Shown here piece by piece: positions 17,038-23,225 of a stretch of DNA of 64,000 nt (its first letter is position 1; each line of letters begins with the position of its first letter). Origin of the DNA: a virus. The notes under the pieces are model-generated. The model saw only the letters and a program-made list of their open reading frames with translations, searched no databases and was not told where the DNA came from. The translations under genes and the position numbers were made by a program. The stretch lies in IMG/VR virus record IMGVR_UViG_3300032308_001681, positions 1 through 64,000 of that record. The stretch is one strand, 5' to 3'.

Positions 17038-17430
17038 ATGCCTCTTGTAAAACCTACTATTGGTCAAAGTAACTGGGGGGCTGCCCTCAACACTTGCCTT
17101 GACTACTTAGATAAAGACACCGCACTGTCGGTAGCCAATGTCACGACTCCCGTCACGACCGCCACCTTTACCGTGCCACAAACTGCCAAGTTTGTTACGT
17201 TTAACTCTGCTTCGGCGATTGCAGTGACACTGCCAAGTGCCTCAGCATTTCCCGGTCGCACGTTGGGTTTGAAAACGATTAACACAGGCGCAGTAACCTC
17301 GGCCTCTTCTAACGTAATCCCGTTGGCAACCACCACTGCTGCGGCTACGCTCTTCTCCGCCAACACAGCCGGTAAGTGGACAACCATAGTTAGTAACGGA
17401 ACTAACTGGGTAATTATGGCGCAGAACTAA
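17038..17430 (+). CDS. Fibre-like beta protein
   Basis: 130 residues, three bases after the preceding stop. N-terminus KPTIGQSNWGAALNTCLDYL resembles fibre proteins that begin 'W..LN' before a shaft; the rest is Ala/Thr/Val-rich with the end GTNWVIMAQN, a common C-terminal strand in phage fibres. Probably a short fibre or fibre tip. Confidence 0.55.
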   Translation: MPLVKPTIGQSNWGAALNTCLDYLDKDTALSVANVTTPVTTATFTVPQTAKFVTFNSASAIAVTLPSASAFPGRTLGLKTINTGAVTSASSNVIPLATTTAAATLFSANTAGKWTTIVSNGTNWVIMAQN

Positions 17431-17431
17431 A

Positions 17432-17602
17432 GTGCCGTTTAAATCGCAACGCCAACGAGCGTGGATGTACGCAAACAACCCAAAGATGGCGGCACGTTGG
17501 GAAGCCCACACTCCAAAAGATAGGCCGCTTCCTGAGAAGAAATCAGGCGGCCAAGAAACAAAGAATACCCGGACAAAAAAAGGGAGAAGAAGTAGTGTGT
17601 AA
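17432..17602 (+). CDS. Small conserved basic phage protein (RQRAWMYAN type)
   Basis: 56 residues from GTG 17432, one base after the previous stop. It contains FKSQRQRAWMYANNPKMA and RWEAHTP..RPLPE, a pattern I know from very short basic proteins in many tailed phages, usually placed near head-tail genes, with no proven function. The rest is a Lys/Arg tail. First of a chain of overlapping small genes. Confidence 0.65.
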   Translation: MPFKSQRQRAWMYANNPKMAARWEAHTPKDRPLPEKKSGGQETKNTRTKKGRRSSV

Positions 17603-17636
17603 CGGTAACTGCACTTGCGGAAAAGGTAAACGGTAA
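17595..17636 (+). CDS. Cys-rich micro-ORF (13 residues)
   Basis: GTG 17595 with GGGAGAAG upstream, encoding MCNGNCTCGKGKR and ending in TAA that overlaps the next ATG (TAATG). Its Cys spacing and Gly-Lys end recall the N-termini of the proteins at 18389 and 18556 (MAMCKCGxCAACK). The overlap on both sides and the ribosome site favour translation; it may be a remnant or minimal form of that family. Confidence 0.4.
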   Translation: MCNGNCTCGKGKR

Positions 17637-17824
17637 TGGTTGAAAAAAAGAAGGCCAAGTCTCGAGTCAATGAGGCGGGTAACTATACGAAACCTGCTCT
17701 TCGAGAGCGCCTGTTCAAAAAGATTAAAGCCGGTACTAAGGGCGGAGACCCCGGAGAGTGGTCTGCTCGCAAAGCCCAACTGCTGGCCTCAGAGTACAAG
17801 AAAGCAGGAGGTGGCTACAAGTAA
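17636..17824 (+). CDS. Small conserved basic phage protein (NEAGNYTKP type)
   Basis: 62 residues. The pattern N-x-A-G-N-Y-T-K-P, R-L-F-K-K-I-K-A-G-T-K-G-G, W-S-A-R-K-A-Q-L-L and a K-A-G-G-G-Y-K end is a known small family in tailed phages, often beside the next two genes. Strongly basic; may bind nucleic acid or assemble in the head. Stop and next start overlap (TAATG). Confidence 0.65.
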   Translation: MVEKKKAKSRVNEAGNYTKPALRERLFKKIKAGTKGGDPGEWSARKAQLLASEYKKAGGGYK

Positions 17825-18075
17825 TGGCTAAAGCAGCCTCTCAAAAGTCCCTAGATAAGTGGACAAGAGAAAAGTGGACTACGTCTGATGGTAGTCCCTC
17901 TAAAGGTAAGAGACGGTATCTTCCTGCAAAAGCTTGGGACGCCCTAACCCCCGCAGAAAAAGCAGCCACTAATCGCGCAAAGGCGAAGGGTGACGGAGGA
18001 AAGTCGGGTAAGCAGGTTGCTCCTCAACCTAAAAAGATTGCTGAAAAAACCGCCAAGTATAGAAGGAGCAGCTAA
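17824..18075 (+). CDS. Small conserved basic phage protein (KWTREKWTTSDG type)
   Basis: 83 residues from ATG 17824, which overlaps the previous stop; the upstream extension of the frame is a shadow. The motif KWTREKW-TTSDG, then RYLPAKAWDALTPAEKAATNRAK and a basic KIAEKTAKYR end belong to a recurrent phage and environmental family of unknown role (I recall it as DUF5872-like). pI very high. Translationally coupled on both sides. Confidence 0.65.
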   Translation: MAKAASQKSLDKWTREKWTTSDGSPSKGKRRYLPAKAWDALTPAEKAATNRAKAKGDGGKSGKQVAPQPKKIAEKTAKYRRSS

Positions 18076-18389
18076 TGGCAAGTGAAGCATGGCAGAAAAA
18101 AGTTGGTCAGAATGCTAAGGGTGGCCTTAATGAAAAGGGCCGTAAGTCCTACGAACGGGCTAACCCCGGCTCTGACTTGAAAGCCCCGGTAAAGTCTGGC
18201 GACAATCCTCGCCGAGCGTCGTTCTTGGCCCGCATGGGTAACATGCCCGGTCCAGAGCGCAAGCCCAACGGGGAACCCACACGTCTTCTCTTGTCACTTC
18301 AGGCATGGGGAGCATCCAGTAAAGCTGACGCCAAAAGTAAGGCCGCAGCAATAAGCAAGCGTCTTGACGCTAAGAAGGGTAAGAAATAA
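18075..18389 (+). CDS. Small conserved phage protein (GGLNEKGRKSY type)
   Basis: 104 residues. Motifs GGLNEKGRKSYERANPG, LKAPVKSGDNPRRASFLARM and NMPGPERKPNGEPTRL followed by LQAWGASSKADA match a recurrent phage family (I recall DUF6321-like) that travels with the two preceding families in marine and freshwater phages. Function unknown. Coupled to both neighbours by TAATG overlaps. Confidence 0.65.
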   Translation: MASEAWQKKVGQNAKGGLNEKGRKSYERANPGSDLKAPVKSGDNPRRASFLARMGNMPGPERKPNGEPTRLLLSLQAWGASSKADAKSKAAAISKRLDAKKGKK

Positions 18390-18556
18390 TGGCAATGTGC
18401 AAGTGTGGCAAATGTGCTGCGTGTAAAGCCCGTGCAAAGAAAGACGCCCCCACGGGAAAGAACGCAAAGCTTGCTTCGATGTATGGAGACAAAAAGAAAA
18501 TCACCCGTGGCGATGTTATTACTGCCGCCAAGATGAACAAGAAAAAAGGTAAATAA
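18389..18556 (+). CDS. Small Cys-cluster basic protein, copy 1
   Basis: 55 residues. The N-terminus MAMCKCGKCAACKARAKK has four Cys spaced C-x-C-x2-C-x2-C, suited to one zinc ion; the rest is Lys-rich. The first 16 residues are nearly identical to the next protein's, so the two are tandem duplicates that diverged downstream. Coupled by TAATG on both sides. Confidence 0.65.
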   Translation: MAMCKCGKCAACKARAKKDAPTGKNAKLASMYGDKKKITRGDVITAAKMNKKKGK

Positions 18557-18807
18557 TGGCAATGTGTAAGTGTGGTACGTGCGCGGCTTGTAAGAAGCGT
18601 GCAGCCGATAAAAAGAACAAGCCCTATATTGGTTCATCTGCTGATAAGAAGCAGGATGCCAAGACGACGAAGGGCATGACCCCTGCCCAGAAGGCAAAGT
18701 TCAACAAAGAAGACGCCAAGATGGACAGGAACACCAAGCTCACCAAGGCGCAAGACACTAAGAAAGACAACGCTCTTGCCAAGAAGATTAAGGCTGGTAA
18801 GAAGTAG
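18556..18807 (+). CDS. Small Cys-cluster basic protein, copy 2
   Basis: 83 residues. N-terminus MAMCKCGTCAACKKRAADKK repeats copy 1, again C-x-C-x2-C-x2-C, followed by a longer Lys/Ala/Asp-rich tail (MTPAQKAKFNKEDAKMD). Likely a zinc-stabilised, highly basic protein that could bind nucleic acid. Last gene of the chain; a terminator follows 19 bases after its stop. Confidence 0.65.
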   Translation: MAMCKCGTCAACKKRAADKKNKPYIGSSADKKQDAKTTKGMTPAQKAKFNKEDAKMDRNTKLTKAQDTKKDNALAKKIKAGKK

Positions 18808-18826
18808 TTTTAAGTAAAACGAGTTA

Positions 18827-18849
18827 GCCCCGCTAAATGCGGGGCTTTT
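18827..18849 (+). terminator. Rho-independent terminator
   Basis: GCCCCGC (18827-18833), loop TAAAT, GCGGGGC (18839-18845) and TTTT; an outer A-T pair extends the stem. It ends the small-gene chain. The following 80 bases before the 18929 ORF probably hold the promoter for the tail genes; I see no convincing -35/-10 pair. Confidence 0.85.
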
Positions 18850-18928
18850 CTCTATCCTTAAAGTGTAGGTAATCCGTGCGGACCCTATACAGCTTCGGCT
18901 GGCTTGCGTGCCTCGAAAGGGGATTTGA

Positions 18929-18994
18929 ATGTTTACCGCTACTTGTCATGCAGGCGTCTCAACATTCATCCCCGTTAGTGCAGGTGCCAAGTGA
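18929..18994 (+). CDS. Possible 21-residue leader peptide
   Basis: ATG 18929 follows GAAAGGGG; the frame encodes MFTATCHAGVSTFIPVSAGAK and its TGA overlaps the GTG start of the next gene (GTGA). The ribosome site and exact overlap suggest a coupled leader ORF for the tail-completion gene. It is short, so this may be chance. Confidence 0.4.
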   Translation: MFTATCHAGVSTFIPVSAGAK

Positions 18995-19302
18995 AGCGCA
19001 TACAAGAAGGCCTTAAACGAGCCGCGCATGAAACTGCCGTGTACATGACCGCAGACTTGCAAAACCGCGCGCACGAGCACGGCTGGGACGAAGACGTTGC
19101 CAGCAGTATTCGCGTGCACTACGAGGACGGCAAATTTAAAGCAAAAGTCTCACCGGAGCACAGTGACCGTGCGTTCAGGCACGAGTACGGGGATGAGAAC
19201 AACCCCCCAAAAGCTACGGTGCGTAGGTATGACAACTCATCCTCTGCCGAAGAGGCCTACCTAATTAGCCTGCACAAGCATGTTCTGGGAGGGTTGTTTT
19301 GA
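18991..19302 (+). CDS. Tail-completion/neck protein, gp10-like
   Basis: 103 residues from GTG 18991. The helical start (ERAAHETAVYMTADLQNRA type), the DVASSIRVHYEDGKFKAKV middle and EYGDENNPPKATVRR end fit the HK97-gp10/minor neck proteins encoded just before tail sheath genes. It probably seals the head-tail joint. Its stop overlaps the next TTG start. Confidence 0.55.
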   Translation: MKRIQEGLKRAAHETAVYMTADLQNRAHEHGWDEDVASSIRVHYEDGKFKAKVSPEHSDRAFRHEYGDENNPPKATVRRYDNSSSAEEAYLISLHKHVLGGLF

Positions 19303-19973
19303 CATTTCTAATCTCTGAAGATGAGGCCCTTCGAAAGAAGCTTCAAGGAATGACGGTAACTGACCAGAAGTCAGAGGGGGACGGCAATCCTCGCTCGGTA
19401 GGCGTTTGGTTTGGGCAGCCTGACCAAGAAATTCGTTCACAGGGGTATCCGTACATTACGATTGATATGTTGGATATTCAACGTGACCAAGCCCGTGAAA
19501 TGCGTGGAATTGTGTCGCCGTGGTACCTCGACCCAGAAACCCCTAATGCTGATGGCTTTGACATCCAGCTGCCTATTCCGGTAACTATCGATTACCAGAT
19601 TACGTCGTATGCGCGACACCCGCGCCACGACCGAGCTATCGTGAGCCAGTTGCTTCACGAGAAGTTCCCCATAAGATTCGGCTACCTATCTGTAGACACA
19701 GGAAAGGTAGACGGGGAGGGCAACCCCCAACACACACTTCGTCGTTTGGACATCATGGATGTCAATAAACGCGATGTCACGGAACAAGCAAAGCGGTTGT
19801 TTGTAAATGTAATAACCGTACGTGTTTCTAGTGAGGTATCGGTAGATGCAGCACGACGAATCTACGAAGTCACATCTATCGACATAACTACTCCATCATC
19901 GTACCTGTCGCTAAATGGCGGCCGTCCCGGCGACCCGTACTGGGTAGGTATTGATGAAATCCACATCGCCTAA
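19299..19973 (+). CDS. Tail terminator/neck-like protein
   Basis: 224 residues. Start TTG 19299 is chosen because it overlaps the preceding TGA (TTGA) and GGGAGGG lies 6 bases upstream. Central LPIPVTIDYQITSYARHPRHDR and SQLLHEKFP with a following RLDIMDVNK resemble tail-terminator proteins that cap the tube in long-tailed phages. Position between neck and sheath agrees. Confidence 0.6.
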   Translation: MTFLISEDEALRKKLQGMTVTDQKSEGDGNPRSVGVWFGQPDQEIRSQGYPYITIDMLDIQRDQAREMRGIVSPWYLDPETPNADGFDIQLPIPVTIDYQITSYARHPRHDRAIVSQLLHEKFPIRFGYLSVDTGKVDGEGNPQHTLRRLDIMDVNKRDVTEQAKRLFVNVITVRVSSEVSVDAARRIYEVTSIDITTPSSYLSLNGGRPGDPYWVGIDEIHIA

Positions 19974-20015
19974 TATTTGGTCCCCCCACAATACTCATCT
20001 AACTAAGGAGAAACA

Positions 20016-21515
20016 ATGGCCGCATATGGTCGCCCCGGCGTTTACATCACGGAACGTCTTCTTCCTGCCCCCATCTCGTCCGGAGGTGGCACGGCTGCGG
20101 CTGGAGCCGTCATCTGCAGCTTGGGACAGGGCCCCACGGATATTACTCTTGTAAATTCGTGGTACGAATTCACTCAAACTTTTGGTGGATACGACCTCAA
20201 CTACCCCGCAACTTTTGGCATTGGGCAGTTCTTCAAAAGCGGTGGAAATGAGCTTTACGTCCGTCGCGTTCTTGCATCGGATGCAGTTGCTGCCAGTATG
20301 ACTATTGCGGCTTCGGCAGGTACTGTAGGTACCATCACTGCTCGCGCCAAGGGTGTTGACGGGAATAAGCTTGCTGTTCAGTTTATTCAAGTAGGGTCTA
20401 GTGCCTACTACAATGTCATTGTCAGCAAGGACGTTGGAACAACTGCCGATGTAGTTCTTGAGCAGTATGACAATGTCATGTTCGATAACGACCCTGTTAC
20501 AGGCGACTTTATTGTAGATGTCATTAACAATGCCTCGGCCTACATTACGGTGACTGTCAGTGACCAGACCAAGGTTCCTAGCGTAACAACTCCGGTTGGC
20601 TTTACAAGCGGCGCTAATGGTGCGGGGCTTGCAACAGCCGACTTTACGTCTGCGCTGGCCGACTTTAACGCGCTTGACCGTCCTCTTGTTATGTTTAGCC
20701 CAGAGCTTCACCGCCAAACGTTTGCTGCGGGTGGCGCAACTACGGCAGCAACTGTCTTAGACACGATAATTTCGTATGCTGCAACTGCAACCAACGTATT
20801 TGTGGTTGCCGAAACGGCGCCAGACTTGTCGGTAGCTTCCGCAATTACTTACGCCGATGGCCGTGCAAACCAGAGCAATGTCGCAATGTACTACCCCAAC
20901 GTTTTCATTGCTGACCCGTTTGGTCGGAATGCTACGTCGGTCCGTAAGTGCGGTCCTGCAGGTTCTGTGGCTGGGTTGTACATTGCAACTGACCGGGCTC
21001 AAGGGCCGTTCAAATCGCCTGCCGGTTTGCGCACCGAGCTTGGTGGCGTAGTTGCTCTTGAACGCCGCTTTACGTCAGCAGAGTTGGATACCCTTAACTC
21101 CAGCAGCTCGCCGGTAAACGCAATTCGCGATATCCCCGGCGCAGGTGTAGTGGTTATGGGTGCTCGCACCCTGCTGCAGGATGGAACGGCTAACCGTTAC
21201 GTCTCTATGCGACGCTCGCTTATTCACATCCAAAAGCAGCTCAAAGACCTTACGCAGTTTGCTATGTTCGAAAATAACGACTCCAACCTGTGGGGCCGGA
21301 TTCGCACAACGCTGAGTGTGTTCTTGAACGATTACCGCAATATTGGCGGCCTTGCTGGAACCACCCCTGATGAGGCTTTCTTTGTCAAGTGTGACCGGGA
21401 AAACAACCCGGACTCTGATATTGCACAGGGAATCGTAAACATCGAGGTTGGGGTTTCGCTTGAATACCCTGCTGAGTTTGTTGTCATCACTCTCAGTCAA
21501 AAGACTGCAAACTAA
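20016..21515 (+). CDS. Tail sheath protein
   Basis: 499 residues behind AAGGAGAAA. The N-terminal YGRPGVYITE, the FGGYDLNYPATFGIGQFFKSGG and ELYVRRV segment, and the C-terminal IRTTLSVFLNDY, then EAFFVKCDRENNP, IVNIEVGVSLEYPAEFVVITL are standard for contractile tail sheaths. It wraps the tube and contracts on infection to drive it into the host. Highly biased codons agree with an abundant structural protein. Confidence 0.95.
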   Translation: MAAYGRPGVYITERLLPAPISSGGGTAAAGAVICSLGQGPTDITLVNSWYEFTQTFGGYDLNYPATFGIGQFFKSGGNELYVRRVLASDAVAASMTIAASAGTVGTITARAKGVDGNKLAVQFIQVGSSAYYNVIVSKDVGTTADVVLEQYDNVMFDNDPVTGDFIVDVINNASAYITVTVSDQTKVPSVTTPVGFTSGANGAGLATADFTSALADFNALDRPLVMFSPELHRQTFAAGGATTAATVLDTIISYAATATNVFVVAETAPDLSVASAITYADGRANQSNVAMYYPNVFIADPFGRNATSVRKCGPAGSVAGLYIATDRAQGPFKSPAGLRTELGGVVALERRFTSAELDTLNSSSSPVNAIRDIPGAGVVVMGARTLLQDGTANRYVSMRRSLIHIQKQLKDLTQFAMFENNDSNLWGRIRTTLSVFLNDYRNIGGLAGTTPDEAFFVKCDRENNPDSDIAQGIVNIEVGVSLEYPAEFVVITLSQKTAN

Positions 21516-21533
21516 CCGAAGGAGAAATAAATA

Positions 21534-22232
21534 ATGGCAACCATTATTAACAACCGGTCAAATCTTGCGACCGACCCGATTAGGAACTTTCGGTTCCTCG
21601 TCAGCTTCAAACCGCACAACTCCAACCAACTGAACTTGTACGGTGGAGCAGTGCCGATTGGGTTTACCTCAATCTCTGGTCTGTCAGTAACCACTGACAG
21701 CATCCCCTACCGTGAAGGTGGGTACAACACGACGGTTCACCAGATTCCGGGACAGACCACGTTCTCACCAATTAGCTTGCAGCGTGGTGTAATTCTTGGT
21801 TCAAACCAGAACTGGGAATGGATGCGTAAGTTGTTCCGTACGGTACAGGCTGGTGGAAGCACCGACCTCATCACGGACTTCCGCGCTGACCTCGAGATTC
21901 AGGTTCTTAGTCACCCCATTGCGGGGGCTAACCCCGGAGACCCGACAGCTACGCCCTACGGCGACCACGTTGCCCTTCGTTTTCAGGTTTACAACGCATG
22001 GATTACCTCCGTTGCGTACTCTGACCTTAACGCGGGTGACAACGCCATCTACGTGGAGCAGATGACTCTGGTTCACGAGGGCTTTGATGTCAACTGGGCT
22101 CCGGACTTCAACACCTCGGCACCTGACTTTGACACTAACTCGTCAGCCGCAGTAACCCGGGTAGCCACAACTCGCGCGAAGGCTAACCCCCGCGCCCGGG
22201 CGACCCAGCTCCAGCGCACAACAATCGGCTAA
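21534..22232 (+). CDS. Tail tube protein
   Basis: 232 residues, directly after the sheath gene and behind AAGGAGAAA. Residues about 15-110 (RNFRFLVSF, GFTSISGLSV, HQIPGQTTFSPISLQRG, WEWMRKLF) match the gp19-like tube fold; the end (residues 200-232) is a basic Ala/Arg tail. Hexamers stack to form the inner DNA channel. Confidence 0.92.
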   Translation: MATIINNRSNLATDPIRNFRFLVSFKPHNSNQLNLYGGAVPIGFTSISGLSVTTDSIPYREGGYNTTVHQIPGQTTFSPISLQRGVILGSNQNWEWMRKLFRTVQAGGSTDLITDFRADLEIQVLSHPIAGANPGDPTATPYGDHVALRFQVYNAWITSVAYSDLNAGDNAIYVEQMTLVHEGFDVNWAPDFNTSAPDFDTNSSAAVTRVATTRAKANPRARATQLQRTTIG

Positions 22233-22256
22233 CACCTAAACCAAAAGGACTAAATA

Positions 22257-23078
22257 ATGGATACAAATAGTTTAAAAGCAACTGACAACCCAACACTGGC
22301 CAATGAGCTGGTTGCGCAGGCAATTGCTGACCCGACACAAGATGAGCCACAAGAAGTAACTATTGAACTTCCTTCGGACACTCTGGTAGACCTTCCCGGT
22401 GGGTACATCACCACAGAGGGGGAGGTCTACCAGACCGCAGAAGTTCGAGAGCTCAACGGGCGCGACGAAGAGGCGTTGGCCAAGGCGTCTACCTTGGGAC
22501 GCATGCTCAACATTGCCTTGAGCCGCGGCGTGGTGTCTATTGGCGGCAAGCCCGCTACCGAGAACATGTTGGACGGCATCCTCTCGGGTGACCGAGACGC
22601 TCTCTTGCTGGGAATCTACAAGGTAACTTTTGGAAACCCAGCAAAACTGGCTGCGTACTGTGGCGGATGCTCAGAGTACAAAGACATTGAAGTAGACCTA
22701 AATGCGGATATTAAAACTCGTATTTTGGTTAACCCCAAAGAAGACCGCGAGTTTACGGTACAAGGATTGAAGAGCACGTACACCGTTCTGCTTCCTAGCG
22801 GAGCTGTTCAAAAAGAAATGAACATGCTTGAGGATGCAAACATCCCTGCACTAAGCTCCATTCTTCTTAAAGGAACGGTAATTGCTATTAACGGTTCCCC
22901 GGTGTATAGCCCTGAACAAGTGCAGAGCATCGGTATTCGTGACCGTCGAAAAATCAGTGAAGAGATTGCTGAAAGAAACCCCGGCCCAAAGTTCGAAGAC
23001 ATCACAGTAGTGTGCCCGGACTGCGAGTCCGAGGTGGTGGTTCCGATTAGCATCGGAGCTTTGTTTCAGCTCTCGTAA
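22257..23078 (+). CDS. Tail assembly chaperone, T4-baseplate-chaperone type, with Cys pairs
   Basis: 273 residues, behind AAAAGGAC. Residues 60-120 (VRELNGRDEEALAKAS, LNIALSRGVVSIGG, LDGILSGDRDALLLGIYKVTFG) fit the T4 baseplate-hub assembly chaperone family found between tube and tape-measure genes. Two Cys pairs, CGGC (about residue 139) and CPDC (about 254), would form a split zinc site. The gene ends in two stops (TAA TAA). An open +1 frame with no start codon continues past them, so a longer frameshifted product of about 317 residues is likely. Confidence 0.8.
   Translation: MDTNSLKATDNPTLANELVAQAIADPTQDEPQEVTIELPSDTLVDLPGGYITTEGEVYQTAEVRELNGRDEEALAKASTLGRMLNIALSRGVVSIGGKPATENMLDGILSGDRDALLLGIYKVTFGNPAKLAAYCGGCSEYKDIEVDLNADIKTRILVNPKEDREFTVQGLKSTYTVLLPSGAVQKEMNMLEDANIPALSSILLKGTVIAINGSPVYSPEQVQSIGIRDRRKISEEIAERNPGPKFEDITVVCPDCESEVVVPISIGALFQLS
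23064..23067 (+). other. Putative +1 frameshift site (TTT-C)
   Basis: In-frame TTT at 23064-23066 is followed by C, so a Phe-tRNA could slip one base forward from TTT to TTC. Three codons before the TAATAA, this moves ribosomes into the +1 frame, which is open to 23211. The exact slip codon is inferred; other codons between here and the stop cannot be excluded. Confidence 0.55.
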
Positions 23079-23211
23079 TAAGTCTTACGGAGAAATACTT
23101 ACGGAATGGGTAGCCCTTACTCGGGCCTTTACCGGGTGGACTCTCACAGAAATTCAGAACCTGTCATTCCGCGAACGTAAAACGTGGTTAGACATTGCCA
23201 AACATAGTTAA
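23068..23211 (+). CDS. +1-frame C-terminal extension of tail assembly chaperone
   Basis: 47 codons, +1 relative to the chaperone gene, reading SYGEILTEW, RAFTGWTLTEIQNLSFRERKTW and ending DIAKHS-stop. The region has no ATG, GTG or TTG in this frame, yet its amino-acid sequence looks like genuine protein (balanced Trp, Glu, Leu, Arg; helix with RERKTW). It lies between tail tube and tape-measure genes, where tailed phages commonly make a fused chaperone by ribosomal frameshifting. So it is best read as the C-terminal part of the 22257 product. Confidence 0.75.
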   Translation, partial: SSRNKSYGEILTEWVALTRAFTGWTLTEIQNLSFRERKTWLDIAKHS

Positions 23212-23225
23212 GGATAAGTACGCAC

